A DNA stretch of 64,000 nt from positions 4,507,177 through 4,571,176 of the forward strand of contig NZ_CP054058.1 in assembly GCF_003935895.2 (NCBI RefSeq), read 5' to 3'. A program made the translations under genes and the position numbers. Of the stretch, positions 1-9,913 are shown piece after piece. The notes beneath the pieces are model-generated. The model was not told the DNA's origin. It ran no database searches and worked only from the letters and a program-made list of their open reading frames with translations. Numbering within the stretch: position 1 is the stretch's first letter; each line of letters starts with the position of its first letter. Source of the DNA: Scandinavium goeteborgense (GTDB lineage Bacteria; Pseudomonadota; Gammaproteobacteria; Enterobacterales; Enterobacteriaceae).

Positions 1-610
1 CCTGCGAGGCGCGGCTCAGCTTTTGAGTAAAGCGCTGCCCGATCCGTCACTGTTGGAATATACCAAAGTTATCATTGAGCAGGCCGATCGCCTGCGCAAT
101 CTGGTGGACAGGCTACTGGGTCCACAGCATCCAGGGATGCATGTCACTGAAAGCATTCACAAAGTGGCTGAGCGTGTAGTGAAACTGGTGTCGATGGAGC
201 TTCCGGATAACGTGCGTTTAACGCGCGATTACGATCCAAGTTTGCCGGAGTTGCCGCACGATCCCGACCAGATAGAGCAAGTTTTACTGAATATCGTGCG
301 CAATGCCTTACAGGCGCTGGGCCCGGAAGGCGGCGAAATTATTCTCCGGACCCGTACCGCGTTCCAGTTAACGCTCCATGGCGTGCGCTACCGTCTTACC
401 GCCCGTATTGACGTCGAAGACAACGGGCCGGGCATCCCCTCTCACCTGCAGGATACGCTGTTTTATCCGATGGTCAGTGGGCGCGAAGGCGGCACTGGTC
501 TGGGCTTATCCATTGCCCGAAGCTTGATCGATCAACACTCCGGTAAAATTGAGTTCAACAGTTGGCCGGGCCATACAGAATTTTCGGTTTACCTGCCCAT
601 TCGGAAATAG
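1..610 (+). CDS. glnL: Nitrogen regulation sensor kinase NtrB, C-terminal part (truncated by window edge)
   Basis: NtrB autophosphorylates on histidine and sets the phosphorylation state of NtrC according to nitrogen status signalled by PII. The visible 202 residues begin just after the phospho-histidine helix (reading [15 protein letters not shown] from base 2). They include the full ATP-binding domain: N-box [10 protein letters not shown] near base 290, G1 box DNGPGIP near 420 and G2 box [10 protein letters not shown] near 490. The reading frame is open to the left edge, so the PAS domain and the active histidine lie outside the window. It ends 11 bases before glnG, consistent with the glnALG operon. 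Identity is clear. Confidence 0.95.
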   Translation, partial: LRGAAQLLSKALPDPSLLEYTKVIIEQADRLRNLVDRLLGPQHPGMHVTESIHKVAERVVKLVSMELPDNVRLTRDYDPSLPELPHDPDQIEQVLLNIVRNALQALGPEGGEIILRTRTAFQLTLHGVRYRLTARIDVEDNGPGIPSHLQDTLFYPMVSGREGGTGLGLSIARSLIDQHSGKIEFNSWPGHTEFSVYLPIRK

Positions 611-621
611 AGGTGCATTTT

Positions 622-2031
622 ATGCAACGAGGGATAGTCTGGATCGTTGATGACGATAGTTCCATCCGTTGGGTGCTTGAACGTGCGCTCACCGGGGCAG
701 GATTAACCTGCACCACATTTGAAAGTGGTAGCGAAGTGCTTGACGCGCTGGCCAGCAAAACGCCGGACGTACTGCTGTCTGATATCCGAATGCCGGGTAT
801 GGACGGGCTGGCGTTGCTCAAACAGATTAAACAGCGCCATCCGATGCTACCGGTCATCATAATGACAGCCCATTCCGATCTGGATGCGGCCGTGAGCGCC
901 TACCAGCAAGGGGCTTTCGACTATTTGCCGAAGCCGTTTGATATCGACGAAGCGGTCGCGCTGGTCGAACGTGCAATCAGTCACTATCAGGAACAGCAGC
1001 AGCCGCGCAACGTGCAGGTCAACGGGCCGACAACGGACATTATTGGCGAAGCGCCTGCGATGCAGGACGTGTTCCGCATCATCGGTCGCCTTTCCCGTTC
1101 GTCTATCAGCGTGCTGATCAACGGTGAATCCGGGACCGGTAAAGAGCTGGTTGCTCATGCCCTGCATCGCCATAGCCCGCGCGCGAAATCCCCTTTCATC
1201 GCGCTGAACATGGCAGCAATCCCTAAAGATTTGATTGAGTCTGAACTGTTTGGCCACGAAAAAGGCGCGTTTACCGGGGCGAATACCATTCGTCAGGGCC
1301 GCTTTGAACAGGCCGACGGCGGGACACTATTTTTAGATGAAATCGGCGATATGCCGCTGGATGTGCAGACCCGTTTGTTGCGCGTGCTGGCTGACGGGCA
1401 GTTTTATCGCGTGGGTGGCTATGCGCCGGTGAAAGTGGATGTTCGCATCATCGCAGCAACCCACCAGAACCTGGAGCTGCGCGTGCAGGAAGGTAAATTC
1501 CGTGAGGATTTATTCCACCGCCTGAACGTCATCCGGGTGCATCTGCCACCGCTGCGCGAACGCCGGGAAGACATTCCTCGCCTGGCGCGTCATTTCTTGC
1601 AGGACGCGGCCCGTGAACTGGGCGTTGAAGCCAAACAGCTTCATGCCGAAACCGAAGCCGCATTAACGCGCCTCGCATGGCCGGGGAACGTACGCCAGCT
1701 GGAAAATACCTGCCGCTGGCTGACGGTGATGGCCGCCGGTCAGGAAGTGCTGATTCAGGATCTGCCCGCAGAGCTGTTTGAAAGCTCCGTGCCGGACAGC
1801 CCTTCTCACTCTCTGCCTGACAGCTGGGCAACGCTGCTGGCGCAGTGGGCTGATCGCGCGCTGCGTTCCGGTCATCAAAACCTGCTCTCTGAAGCGCAAC
1901 CGGAAATGGAGCGTACGCTGCTGACTACCGCCCTGCGTCATACTCAGGGGCATAAACAGGAAGCCGCGCGCTTGCTCGGCTGGGGTCGAAATACCCTGAC
2001 CCGTAAGCTGAAAGAGTTGGGAATGGAATAA
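622..2031 (+). CDS. glnG: Nitrogen regulation response regulator NtrC (sigma-54 activator)
   Basis: This enhancer-binding AAA+ activator of sigma-54 promoters for nitrogen assimilation is 469 residues, the usual length. The receiver domain carries the acidic pocket DDD near residues 10-12 and phospho-acceptor D54 in [12 protein letters not shown]. The central domain has Walker A GESGTGKE, the sigma-54 contact loop GAFTGA and Walker [13 protein letters not shown] Fis-type helix-turn-helix closes the protein ([20 protein letters not shown]). The start is the ATG giving [12 protein letters not shown]; an in-frame upstream extension into glnL is not needed. It is co-transcribed with glnL and followed by an intrinsic terminator. 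Confidence 0.97.
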   Translation: MQRGIVWIVDDDSSIRWVLERALTGAGLTCTTFESGSEVLDALASKTPDVLLSDIRMPGMDGLALLKQIKQRHPMLPVIIMTAHSDLDAAVSAYQQGAFDYLPKPFDIDEAVALVERAISHYQEQQQPRNVQVNGPTTDIIGEAPAMQDVFRIIGRLSRSSISVLINGESGTGKELVAHALHRHSPRAKSPFIALNMAAIPKDLIESELFGHEKGAFTGANTIRQGRFEQADGGTLFLDEIGDMPLDVQTRLLRVLADGQFYRVGGYAPVKVDVRIIAATHQNLELRVQEGKFREDLFHRLNVIRVHLPPLRERREDIPRLARHFLQDAARELGVEAKQLHAETEAALTRLAWPGNVRQLENTCRWLTVMAAGQEVLIQDLPAELFESSVPDSPSHSLPDSWATLLAQWADRALRSGHQNLLSEAQPEMERTLLTTALRHTQGHKQEAARLLGWGRNTLTRKLKELGME

Positions 2032-2058
2032 TAGCCCACGTCAGATTATTGAAAGTGA

Positions 2059-2082
2059 AACGGGCCGAATGGCCCGTTTTTT
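2059..2082 (+). terminator. Intrinsic terminator after glnG
   Basis: An 8-bp GC-rich stem (AACGGGCC / GGCCCGTT) with a GAAT loop is followed by six T on the plus strand. It sits 28 bases after the glnG stop and abuts the end of convergent hemN. It clearly serves glnG; on the minus strand the T-tract is weak. Confidence 0.85.
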
Positions 2083-3454
2083 ATATCACGCGTGAGAACT
2101 GCTGCATCCGCGCTTTCTGGCGCAGATAGGTATCGAAACACATGCAGATGTTGCGGATCAGCAACCGTCCTTTCGCCGTCACCTGAATACCTTGCGCATT
2201 CACGTCCACCAGCCCATCTTTCGCCAGCGGCGCCAGCAGCGTTAAATCTTCTGCAAAGTATTGCTGGAAATCCAGCGCCCACTGCGTCTCGACCTCGGCA
2301 AAATCAAGGCGGAAGTTACAAATCAACGCCTTGATCACATCGCGGCGAATGCAGTCATCCTGAGTGAGCGCAATGCCGCGCCACAGCGCGTTCCCGCTTT
2401 CGTCCACCTGCTGATAATAACGCTTCAGCTCTTTCTGGTTCTGCGCGTAGCTGTCGCCAATCATGCTGATGGCTGAAACGCCGAGGCCTAACAAATCGCT
2501 GTCACCTTGCGTGGTGTAGCCCTGGAAATTGCGGTGCAGCACGCCTTCACGCTGAGCAATCGCCAGTTCATCACCCGGGCGCGCAAAATGGTCCATGCCG
2601 ATAAACTGATAACCCGTTTCGGTCAGCGACGTGATGGTTTCCTGCAGAATATCGAGCTTTTGCTGAGCCGACGGTAAATCTTCGTCTTTGATTTTACGCT
2701 GTGCCGCGAACAGCGTCGGCATGTGCGCGTAGTTAAACACGCTCAGACGGTCCGGGTTCAGCTCTGCAACCCGCTTAAGGGTAAAGGCAAAACTCTCCGG
2801 CGTTTGCTTCGGCAGGCCGTAGATCAGGTCGATATTGGTCGACGTGAAGCCAATCTCGCGGGCGCGGTTCAGCAGCGCAAAGATAAACTCTTCGTCCTGC
2901 TCACGGTTTACCAGCCGCTGAACCTCTTTGTTGAAGTCCTGCACGCCCATGCTCAGGCGGTTAAAACCTTCTCCGCGCAGATGATCCAGCACGTCCAGTT
3001 CGATTTCACGCGGGTCGACTTCAATGGAAATCTCGGCATCCGCAAGAAAATCAAAATGCTCACGCAGAAGCTGCATCAGGCGGCTGATTTGCGCTTTGTT
3101 CAGATAGGTTGGCGTTCCGCCGCCCCAGTGCAGCTGGCTTACCTTACGGCCGGCAAACAGCGGCGCACGGTGGACAATTTCCTGTTCCAGCGCATCGAGG
3201 TACTGATCGGCTTTATGCTGTTGGCGGGTCACAATCTTATTGCAGCCGCAGAAGTAGCAGAGCTTATGGCAGAACGGGATGTGAACGTACAGCGACAGCG
3301 GGCGTTCAGGATAACGGGCAACCGCCTGCTGAAAGTCGGTTTCGCCGAACGCCTCGGAAAACTCCAGCGCGGTGGGGTATGAGGTATAACGTGGCCCGGA
3401 ATAGTTGTACTTCTGGATTAGGGCCAAATCCCAGTCGATTAACTGCTCAGACAT
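2081..3454 (-). CDS. hemN: Oxygen-independent coproporphyrinogen III dehydrogenase
   Basis: This radical-SAM enzyme oxidatively decarboxylates two propionates of coproporphyrinogen III to give protoporphyrinogen IX in anaerobic haem synthesis. The protein is 457 residues, as in E. coli. The 4Fe-4S ligands are C62, C66 and C69 in HIPFCHKLCYFCGC, followed by the SAM-binding GGGTP motif. The start is the ATG giving MSEQLIDWDLALIQKY; a longer reading frame upstream lacks homology. Its ribosome-binding site AAGGAG overlaps the last codons of a possible small ORF (3457-3639), so the two may be translationally coupled. Confidence 0.97.
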   Translation of the reverse strand: MSEQLIDWDLALIQKYNYSGPRYTSYPTALEFSEAFGETDFQQAVARYPERPLSLYVHIPFCHKLCYFCGCNKIVTRQQHKADQYLDALEQEIVHRAPLFAGRKVSQLHWGGGTPTYLNKAQISRLMQLLREHFDFLADAEISIEVDPREIELDVLDHLRGEGFNRLSMGVQDFNKEVQRLVNREQDEEFIFALLNRAREIGFTSTNIDLIYGLPKQTPESFAFTLKRVAELNPDRLSVFNYAHMPTLFAAQRKIKDEDLPSAQQKLDILQETITSLTETGYQFIGMDHFARPGDELAIAQREGVLHRNFQGYTTQGDSDLLGLGVSAISMIGDSYAQNQKELKRYYQQVDESGNALWRGIALTQDDCIRRDVIKALICNFRLDFAEVETQWALDFQQYFAEDLTLLAPLAKDGLVDVNAQGIQVTAKGRLLIRNICMCFDTYLRQKARMQQFSRVI

Positions 3455-3456
3455 GC

Positions 3457-3639
3457 TTACTCCTTCCGGTGGTCTCGCGAACGACGACGGCGTGCCGGCT
3501 GGCCCATCATTCGGGCACTCTGCCGGTTGCGCAGCCAATGCTGACGCCGCGACAACCGTCGTAGTTTAACGAATAACCACCCCAGATAACACATAACCAG
3601 AAGGGTTATAAGCAGGACCGGCAGCCCGAAGGGGTGCAA
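3457..3639 (-). CDS. Possible small membrane protein between yihI and hemN
   Basis: This 60-codon reading frame starts at a TTG three bases after the yihI stop and ends two bases before the hemN start. Residues 6-23 (LPVLLITLLVMCYLGWLFV) form one hydrophobic segment, and the rest is a strongly basic tail rich in Arg, ending RRRRSRDHRKE. The gap between yihI and hemN is almost exactly filled by this frame, which suggests a real gene or a shortened relic. I recall a DUF2489 membrane-protein gene at this place in vibrios, so it could be a truncated cousin; that is inference. The start codon is weak and the function unknown. Confidence 0.42.
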   Translation of the reverse strand: MHPFGLPVLLITLLVMCYLGWLFVKLRRLSRRQHWLRNRQSARMMGQPARRRRSRDHRKE

Positions 3640-3642
3640 ACG

Positions 3643-4158
3643 TTAGTTTCCGCCTTTCAGCAGACGCATCATGTCTTCTTTGCCTTCGTCTTCTTCTTCG
3701 TCTTCATCGTCGTCGTAAGACAGACCCAGTTCCTGCATCAGTGCATCGATGCGGTCGAGTTTTGCGTCAACCCAGGTTTGTTCTTCGCCGCTCAGGGCTT
3801 CGCCCTTCTCGAGACGTTCCAGCAGCGCGTCCAGGCGCTCGTCATTTTCCAGTAAATCCAGCTCGGCCTGCGGTGAAAGCATAGGTTTCTCGCTCTTCGG
3901 TTTTTGCTGCCGGGTTACCGGACGCTCGACAGCGCCCAGCTGAATCGGAGTTTTACTGCCAATACGTGGATCTTTCTGTTGGCTCTGTTTCTTGCCACCA
4001 GTGCCAGCCTCACCGCCACTCGCGCGGCTACCTGCTGTGTGACCACGGTGCTTTTTGGTGCGTTTACGGTCACGCGCTTCCTGATCAAGCTCTTCACGCG
4101 TCTTGCGACGGGCTTTACCAGGTGCTGTGCTACGCGGTGCGGATGTTGGTTTTTTCAT
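3643..4158 (-). CDS. yihI: Der GTPase-activating protein YihI
   Basis: YihI stimulates GTP hydrolysis by the ribosome-assembly GTPase Der and so delays late 50S maturation. The 171-residue protein has the expected layout. A basic, disordered N-terminal region (residues 1-60, rich in Lys, Arg, Ser and Gly) precedes a conserved helical segment ([26 protein letters not shown]), and the C-terminal part holds an acidic run [14 protein letters not shown]. It lies upstream of hemN on the same strand and downstream of csrC, as in E. coli. Confidence 0.93.
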   Translation of the reverse strand: MKKPTSAPRSTAPGKARRKTREELDQEARDRKRTKKHRGHTAGSRASGGEAGTGGKKQSQQKDPRIGSKTPIQLGAVERPVTRQQKPKSEKPMLSPQAELDLLENDERLDALLERLEKGEALSGEEQTWVDAKLDRIDALMQELGLSYDDDEDEEEDEGKEDMMRLLKGGN

Positions 4159-4228
4159 GATGATGGGTTTCTTTACGTTGTTTACTACAGTATAGAATTG
4201 AGCCGGAATCTAGCAGAAAGCAGACAAA

Positions 4229-4473
4229 GAAAAAAGGCGACAGAGTAATCTGTCGCCTTTTTTCCTGACTCACAACCCATTACGGGTCTGACAATCCCTG
4301 TTTGCCACCAACTCACCCTGTTTTTCCCTTGGCGCAGAACACTCCATGTCGTCTTCCTGATCCTTTTCCGACGTCTCCAGACGTTTGCCTCCTGGCAATT
4401 CCTTCGTCTTCGCCTCCTGGCGCTCCTGACCCTCGTCCTGAGTTCTTATCCTTATTCGGCATCCTCGCCTGAT
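4229..4473 (-). ncRNA. csrC: CsrC small RNA (CsrA-sequestering)
   Basis: CsrC titrates the translation regulator CsrA by presenting many GGA-containing hairpin loops. Read on the minus strand, the region aligns with E. coli CsrC from the 5' GCGAGGA to the 3' terminator (GGCGACAG stem, then T6), giving about 245 nt, the same as in E. coli. I count about fifteen GGA trinucleotides, several as CAGGA or AGGAG. The position between engB and yihI also matches. The 5' end is set by alignment and by a promoter candidate 7 bases upstream. The middle has diverged, but the GGA motifs are kept. Confidence 0.92.
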
Positions 4474-4480
4474 GGGAAGT

Positions 4481-4508
4481 ACTTTACCGTTTTATCCTTA
4501 ACACTCAA
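4481..4508 (-). promoter_or_regulatory. Candidate csrC promoter
   Basis: On the minus strand TTGAGT (4503-4508) is separated by 16 bp from TAAAGT (4481-4486), which ends 7 bases before the inferred 5' end of CsrC. In E. coli this promoter responds to the BarA-UvrY system; no UvrY site can be called by eye. Confidence 0.6.
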
Positions 4509-4744
4509 GGCGCTATCGGGCATGAAAATGTCATTTCGGAATAATACTAAAAGCTAACAAATTGATTTAATTAGAATCCATAAAAATAACGCCTGCAACT
4601 TCTCTGAAAGTTCGCATAGTAATGATGGCAAATATCCTACAAAGAGAAGGGGTAATACTCACAGCCCGCTATTCGACAAACACCGCCTTTTGCCATTGTT
4701 CAGGTATACTCCCCGCCATAGCCCGATTTTATGGAGACGATCCT

Positions 4745-5386
4745 TTGACTACCCTGAACTATCAACAGACGCATTTTATTCTCAGTGCGCCTGATATTCG
4801 CCACTTGCCGTCCGACACCGGGATTGAAGTGGCATTTGCCGGTCGCTCCAATGCAGGTAAATCGAGCGCTCTGAATACCCTGACTAACCAGAAAGGCCTG
4901 GCACGTACATCCAAAACGCCGGGCCGTACGCAGCTCATCAACCTGTTTGAAGTCACTGAAGGCAAACGCGTAGTCGACTTACCGGGTTACGGTTACGCCG
5001 AAGTACCGGAAGAGATGAAGCTTAAATGGCAACGTGCTCTGGGTGAGTACCTGGAAAAACGCCTTTGCCTGAAAGGGTTAGTCGTGCTGATGGATATTCG
5101 CCATCCTCTGAAAGACCTTGATAAGCAGATGATCGAATGGGCTGTCGACAGCAATATTGAAATCTTAGTTCTGCTGACCAAAGCCGACAAACTGGCCAGC
5201 GGCGCGCGTAAAGCGCAGCTGAATACGGTGCGCGAAGCCGTTCAGGCCTTTAATGGCGATATTCAGGTAGAAGCATTTTCTTCATTGAAGAAAATTGGCG
5301 TAGATTTATTACGTAAGAAACTCGATACCTGGTACAGCGAAATTGCGCCGCAGGAAGAGCAAGAAGAAGAGACCGGCGGGGAATAA
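4745..5386 (+). CDS. engB: Ribosome biogenesis GTP-binding protein EngB (YihA/YsxC)
   Basis: This essential TRAFAC-class GTPase takes part in late assembly of the 50S subunit. The 213-residue protein shows G1 GRSNAGKSS (residues 33-41), the conserved TPGRTQLIN switch region, G3 DLPGYGY and G4 TKAD. The start is a TTG giving [11 protein letters not shown], preceded by GGAG; E. coli also uses TTG here. A longer in-frame ATG at 4622 adds about 40 residues without similarity. An intrinsic terminator follows, then the convergent Spot 42 gene. Confidence 0.95.
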   Translation: MTTLNYQQTHFILSAPDIRHLPSDTGIEVAFAGRSNAGKSSALNTLTNQKGLARTSKTPGRTQLINLFEVTEGKRVVDLPGYGYAEVPEEMKLKWQRALGEYLEKRLCLKGLVVLMDIRHPLKDLDKQMIEWAVDSNIEILVLLTKADKLASGARKAQLNTVREAVQAFNGDIQVEAFSSLKKIGVDLLRKKLDTWYSEIAPQEEQEEETGGE

Positions 5387-5410
5387 TCCTGACTGGCAAA
5401 TGACCCTGAT

Positions 5411-5440
5411 AAGCGCGGAACTCTCCGCGCTTTTTATTTT
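5411..5440 (+). terminator. Intrinsic terminator after engB
   Basis: The stem AAGCGCGGA / TCCGCGCTT has loop ACTC and is followed by a T-rich tract, 25 bases after the engB stop. Confidence 0.85.
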
Positions 5441-5450
5441 CTTTCGCGCA

Positions 5451-5559
5451 ATAAAAAACGCCCCAGTCATTACTGACTGGGGCGGCTAAATATTCAGCCA
5501 AATCCGATTACGTGAAGTAAAAGGTCTGAAAGATAGAACATCTTACCTCTGTACCCTAC
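5451..5559 (-). ncRNA. spf: Spot 42 small RNA
   Basis: Spot 42 is an Hfq-dependent sRNA that, when cAMP-CRP is low, represses mRNAs for uptake and use of secondary carbon sources (galK in E. coli). On the minus strand the 109-nt sequence runs from GTAGGGTACAGAGG to the terminator with stem GCCCCAGTCA / TGACTGGGGC and six T. It looks essentially identical to E. coli spf, including the unpaired seed regions. Its place downstream of the polA end and convergent with engB is also conserved. Confidence 0.97.
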
Positions 5560-5566
5560 GCGAATT

Positions 5567-5621
5567 ACTCTACTCTTTTTTCATGAGCCCAGAAAGCACT
5601 TTTTGTAGTTTTTTTTCACTT
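5567..5621 (-). promoter_or_regulatory. spf promoter and candidate CRP site
   Basis: A -10 box TAGAGT lies at 5567-5572, 7 bases before the spf 5' end, with a poor -35 (TTTCTG, 5590-5595). An AT-rich, imperfect CRP-like sequence AAGTGA-N6-ACTAC is centred near 5613, about 54 bp upstream of the start, close to where CRP represses spf in E. coli. The CRP site is inferred from position and partial match only. Confidence 0.45.
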
Positions 5622-5750
5622 CTTACATAGCGAATTCCGATGATCATCACAAAACGCTATAAGTTATGTTGCTTACTTACAAAAAGTACCGACGAAATCA
5701 CTGGGCTTGAAAACGCGTATTCTGGCGAATATTCAGCCTGAGTCAGACGC

Positions 5751-8543
5751 TTAATGCGCCTGATCCCAGTTAACACCGCTGCCCACTTCCACCAGCAATG
5801 GAACATCGAGCGTCGTGCTATTTTCCATCAGCTCATGGACTTTCTTCGTAACCGCATCGAGATCGTCTTTATGCACTTCGAACACCAGTTCATCGTGCAC
5901 CTGCATGATCATTCGTACGCGCGGCTGCTCTTTCAGCAACCAGGCGTCGACCGCAATCATCGCACGTTTGATGATATCTGCCGCCGTGCCCTGCATCGGG
6001 GCGTTAATCGCCGCACGTTCAGCACCTGCACGACGTGCTGCATTGCTGGATTTGATGTCCGGCAGATACAGACGGCGCCCTTCCAGCGTTTCAACGTAAC
6101 CCTGCTCTTTAGCCTGCTCACGCGTACGTTCCATATATTCACGCACGCCCGGATAACGCTCAAAGTAGAGATCCATGTATTTCTGGGACTCTTTACGCGG
6201 AATATTCAGCTGACGGGATAGCCCGAACGCGCTCATGCCATAAATCAGGCCGAAGTTGATCGCCTTCGCGCTGCGACGCTGTTCGTTACTGACGCTATCT
6301 AATGGCAGACCAAAAACTTCCGCCGCGGTAGCTCGGTGAATGTCTTTGCCTTCGGCAAAGGCCGTCAGCAGGCCTTTATCGCGGGAAAGGTGCGCCATGA
6401 TGCGCAGCTCAATTTGCGAGTAGTCCGCAGAAACAATTAGATAGTCCTCTGGTGCGACAAACGCCTGACGAATACGGCGCCCTTCTTCATTACGCACCGG
6501 AATGTTTTGCAGGTTCGGCTCGGTCGAAGACAAACGCCCCGTCGCCGCAACCGCCTGATGGTAGGAAGTGTGCACGCGGCCCGTTTTAGCATTGATCATC
6601 AGCGGCAGTTTGTCGGTGTAGGTCGATTTCAGCTTCGCCAACCCGCGATATTCAAGGATAACTTTCGGCAGCGGATAATCCAGCGCCAGCTCTTCCAGTA
6701 CTTCTTCAGAAGTTGACGGCGCGCCACCTGGGGTTTTCTTCAGCGGCTTAATACCCTGCTTTTCAAACAGAATGGTTTGCAGCTGTTTTGGTGAGGACAG
6801 ATTAAACGCCTCACCCGCTATCTCGTGGGCTTTTTGCTCAAGCTCAATCAGACGCGTGGAAAGCTCCGCCGAATGGTTATGCAGCACGTCCGGGTCGATA
6901 TTGACTCCATTGCGCTCCACGCGTGAAAGAACAGGCACTAACGGCATTTCGATATGCTGGAAAACATTCAGCGGACCTTCCTGCTTTTGCAGTTTTGGCC
7001 ACATTTTCAGATGCAGCTGCAGCGTGACGTCGGCGTCTTCTGCCGCATAACGACCCGCTTCTTCGAGGGCAATCTGATTAAAGGTGAGCTGATTTTTTCC
7101 CTTACCGGCGATTTCTTCGAAAGTGATAGTTTTATGTTTTAACCAACGGTCAGAGAGGCTGTCCATGTCATGACGCCCGGCCACGCTGTCGAGCGTGTAG
7201 GATTCCAGCATGGTATCGAACGCAATACCGCGCAGTTCAATGCCGTAATTCGCCAGGATACCGCGATCGTATTTCAGGTTCTGGCCGACTTTCAGAGAGT
7301 TATCATCTTCCAGCAGCGGTTTCATCAACTCCAGCACGCGCTCGAGTGAGAGTTGCTCCGGCGCGTCGATATAATCATGCGCGACCGGAACGTAGGCGGC
7401 TTCGCCCGGCTCTGCGGCAAACGACAGACCGACCATATTGGCAGAGATGTTGTCGAGGCTGTCGGTTTCAGTATCAAACGCAAAGACCGGCGCTTTCTTC
7501 AGCTTCTCGATCCACTGAGTGAGCGTGGCTTCATCGAGAATAGTGACGTAGTTTTCCGAAGAGAGCGCAGTTGCTGGCTCTTCAGGTTCTTCTTCCACCG
7601 CAGCGGCGGGCGCAGCCAGCGGTTTTGCCGATGGTTTGCCACCTTTGGCCTGCATCCATTTCCCGGCTTCAACATCCGTAATCCAACGCTTGAACTCATA
7701 CTGCTTAAACATGCTAAGCAGTTCATCGGCCACTGGCTCCTGAACCACAAGCTGATCGCAGGTTAATTCCAGCTCAACGTCGGTTTTGATGGTCGCAAGC
7801 TTGTAAGAGAGATAAGCCATCTCTTTGTTCAGCTCAAGCTTCGCGGCCATGGTTTTCGCGCCACGGAAGGTGAGCCCGGCGATTTTCTCCGGCTCGGCGT
7901 ACAGCGTATCCAGACCGCCCAAACCTTGCAGCAGCGCCTGTGCCGTTTTCTCGCCCACGCCTGGAACGCCAGGAATGTTATCCGAGGAGTCACCCATCAG
8001 AGCGAGGAAATCGATAATCAGTTCCGGCGGCACACCGTATTTGGTAAGCACTTCTTCCGGGCCAAGCACGGTATTGGTCATCGTGTTGATGAGCGTGATT
8101 TCAGGCGTGACCAGCTGGGCCATGTCTTTATCACCGGTACTGATCAGCACCGGACGGCCCGCTTTTTCGGCTTCACGCGCCAGGGTGCCAATCACGTCAT
8201 CAGCCTCAACGCCTGAGACTGCCAATAACGGCAGGCCCATCGCCTTGACCATCGCGTGCAGCGGTTCAATCTGCGCACGAAGATCGTCAGGCATCGGCGG
8301 GCGATGAGATTTGTAATGTTCGAACAGTTCGTCACGGAATGTTTTGCCCTTGGCATCAAAGACAACCGCCGCATGCGTTGGTTGATACTGCATGATCAGG
8401 CTGCGCAGCATATTCAGTACGCCGTACATGGCGCCCGTCGGTTCACCTGCGCTGTTGGTCAGCGGAGGAAACGCGTGGTATGCGCGGTAGAGATAAGAGG
8501 AGCCATCAACCAGGATGAGAGGGTTTTCTTGGATCTGAACCAT
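5751..8543 (-). CDS. polA: DNA polymerase I
   Basis: This enzyme removes Okazaki primers and fills gaps. It has 930 residues in three domains. The N-terminal 5'-3' exonuclease covers residues 1 to about 320 ([15 protein letters not shown], and the acidic [12 protein letters not shown]). A 3'-5' proofreading domain contains [11 protein letters not shown] with the metal-binding Asp and Glu. The Klenow polymerase has motif [15 protein letters not shown], the O-helix [16 protein letters not shown] and motif [11 protein letters not shown]. All catalytic residues are present. A linker at about 305-335 is rich in Ala, Pro and Glu. The divergent neighbour is yihG. Confidence 0.98.
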   Translation of the reverse strand: MVQIQENPLILVDGSSYLYRAYHAFPPLTNSAGEPTGAMYGVLNMLRSLIMQYQPTHAAVVFDAKGKTFRDELFEHYKSHRPPMPDDLRAQIEPLHAMVKAMGLPLLAVSGVEADDVIGTLAREAEKAGRPVLISTGDKDMAQLVTPEITLINTMTNTVLGPEEVLTKYGVPPELIIDFLALMGDSSDNIPGVPGVGEKTAQALLQGLGGLDTLYAEPEKIAGLTFRGAKTMAAKLELNKEMAYLSYKLATIKTDVELELTCDQLVVQEPVADELLSMFKQYEFKRWITDVEAGKWMQAKGGKPSAKPLAAPAAAVEEEPEEPATALSSENYVTILDEATLTQWIEKLKKAPVFAFDTETDSLDNISANMVGLSFAAEPGEAAYVPVAHDYIDAPEQLSLERVLELMKPLLEDDNSLKVGQNLKYDRGILANYGIELRGIAFDTMLESYTLDSVAGRHDMDSLSDRWLKHKTITFEEIAGKGKNQLTFNQIALEEAGRYAAEDADVTLQLHLKMWPKLQKQEGPLNVFQHIEMPLVPVLSRVERNGVNIDPDVLHNHSAELSTRLIELEQKAHEIAGEAFNLSSPKQLQTILFEKQGIKPLKKTPGGAPSTSEEVLEELALDYPLPKVILEYRGLAKLKSTYTDKLPLMINAKTGRVHTSYHQAVAATGRLSSTEPNLQNIPVRNEEGRRIRQAFVAPEDYLIVSADYSQIELRIMAHLSRDKGLLTAFAEGKDIHRATAAEVFGLPLDSVSNEQRRSAKAINFGLIYGMSAFGLSRQLNIPRKESQKYMDLYFERYPGVREYMERTREQAKEQGYVETLEGRRLYLPDIKSSNAARRAGAERAAINAPMQGTAADIIKRAMIAVDAWLLKEQPRVRMIMQVHDELVFEVHKDDLDAVTKKVHELMENSTTLDVPLLVEVGSGVNWDQAH

Positions 8544-8939
8544 AATTTCCGTGCCTGTTTATCTAATTAAGGGTAAAGGATGCCACAGACAGAGCGAAAA
8601 CATGAGTTTTTCGCCGTTATTGAGCTAAAAGTTTTGTAGATCCTCGGGATCGCTCGCAACCTTGTTCTGTGGATAAGTTTGTGCATAGATTTATTCCATC
8701 GCATAAATCCTGGCCGGACGTGATTCCATGTAACGATATTTTCTATATTTTTCATTTGGTTATCTTGGATCTACGTCATTCAACCCACTATTGGTGACAT
8801 TTTGCGCCATGTGGATATAACTATTCGATATTTTTCTAGTTTGCCAAGACCCGTCTTCAGCTGTGATTTCTGGTAAAATCAGCCTCTTGTGCCTGTCTAA
8901 GCCGCACTTTATACAATTAACTATCTGAATAGACTGATT
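8544..8939. other. polA-yihG divergent intergenic region
   Basis: This 396-bp AT-rich spacer must carry the divergent promoters of polA and yihG. It holds a consensus DnaA box (8668-8676, listed separately) and a TGGTAAAAT extended -10-like sequence at about 8871-8879 facing yihG. I see no convincing gene in it. Confidence 0.6.
8668..8676 (-). promoter_or_regulatory. Consensus DnaA box upstream of polA
   Basis: TTATCCACA on the minus strand is a perfect strong DnaA box, 125 bp upstream of the polA start codon. DnaA stimulation of polA has been reported in E. coli. A second, weaker box-like sequence (CTATGCACA, minus strand) follows about 5 bp away. Confidence 0.65.
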
Positions 8940-9842
8940 ATGTCGAGATTACTCGCTGCGATGACGCTTTTTCTGAGTATCTTCCTTACCATTATCGTGA
9001 CCATTGCGTGCTCCGTGCCGATCATCCTGGCGGGCATTATCAACCTGTTGTTTCCCATTCCCATGGTATGGCGTTCCGTCTCGGCGTTTTGCAACCTGAT
9101 GATGTACTGCTGGTGTTCTGGCCTTGCGTTATTACTTCATCTGAATCCGTGGCTGAAGTGGGATGTTGTAGGCCTGGAAGGGTTGAACAAGAAAAACTGG
9201 TATCTGCTTATATGCAATCATCACAGCTGGGCAGACATCGTGGTGCTGTGCGTGTTGTTCCGCAAGCATATCCCGATGAACAAATACTTTTTAAAGCAGC
9301 AACTGGCCTGGGTTCCGTTTATCGGCCTTGCCTGTTGGGCGTTGGATATGCCTTTTATGCGCCGCTACTCCAGAGCTTATTTGATTCGCCATCCGGAACG
9401 TCGTGGAAAAGATGTGGAAACCACACGACGTTCATGCGAGAAATTCCGCACTCATCCCACCACCATTGTGAATTTCGTCGAAGGCTCTCGATTTACGGAA
9501 GATAAACGCATTGAAACCCGCTCGCCTTATAAGCACCTACTGTCGCCGAAGGCTGCAGGGATAGCGATGGCGCTGAACGTATTGGGAAGCCAGTTTGATA
9601 AGCTGATGAACGTCACGCTGTGCTATCCGGAAAACGATCGCACGCCCTTTTTCGATATGCTGAGCGGGAAGTTAACCCGCATTGTCGTACATGTGGATCT
9701 GGTGCCTGTCGCACAAGAATTGCATGGCGATTACGTGAACGATAAGCACTTTAAGCGCGGTTTTCAGCGTTGGCTGAATACCTTATGGACGGAAAAAGAT
9801 GCGCGAATCGAAGAGATGAAAGCGGCGGCAAGTATGAAATGA
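8940..9842 (+). CDS. yihG: Inner-membrane 1-acyl-glycerol-3-phosphate-type acyltransferase YihG
   Basis: This PlsC-family acyltransferase is reported in E. coli to affect phospholipid acyl composition. Of its 300 residues, two hydrophobic segments lie at the N-terminus (residues 8-40 and 52-68). The catalytic HX4D motif is NHHSWAD (H94, D99), and the glycerophosphate-binding block FVEGSRFT follows. The start [10 protein letters not shown] is chosen; the E. coli protein is a few residues longer at the N-terminus. In E. coli yihF separates it from dsbA; here the two genes are adjacent and convergent. Confidence 0.92.
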   Translation: MSRLLAAMTLFLSIFLTIIVTIACSVPIILAGIINLLFPIPMVWRSVSAFCNLMMYCWCSGLALLLHLNPWLKWDVVGLEGLNKKNWYLLICNHHSWADIVVLCVLFRKHIPMNKYFLKQQLAWVPFIGLACWALDMPFMRRYSRAYLIRHPERRGKDVETTRRSCEKFRTHPTTIVNFVEGSRFTEDKRIETRSPYKHLLSPKAAGIAMALNVLGSQFDKLMNVTLCYPENDRTPFFDMLSGKLTRIVVHVDLVPVAQELHGDYVNDKHFKRGFQRWLNTLWTEKDARIEEMKAAASMK

Positions 9843-9883
9843 ATTTACGCTACGAGCCCCCCGATATTTCGGGGTGCTCAAAC

Positions 9884-9912
9884 AATAACGCCGGTCAGTG
9901 ACCGGCGTTATT
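9884..9912. terminator. Bidirectional terminator between yihG and dsbA
   Basis: A perfect 14-bp inverted repeat (AATAACGCCGGTCA-G-TGACCGGCGTTATT) lies between the convergent genes, with T-rich sequence after it on the plus strand. A second hairpin (GAGCCCCCCGA / TCGGGGTGCTC) precedes it at about 9855-9880. Confidence 0.8.
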
Positions 9913-9913
9913 T

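Noticed and set aside
2032..2080. Search for the small gene yshB near glnG and hemN
   Set aside because: The gap is only 49 bp and is occupied by the terminator. I am not certain of its E. coli position, so absence is noted only here.
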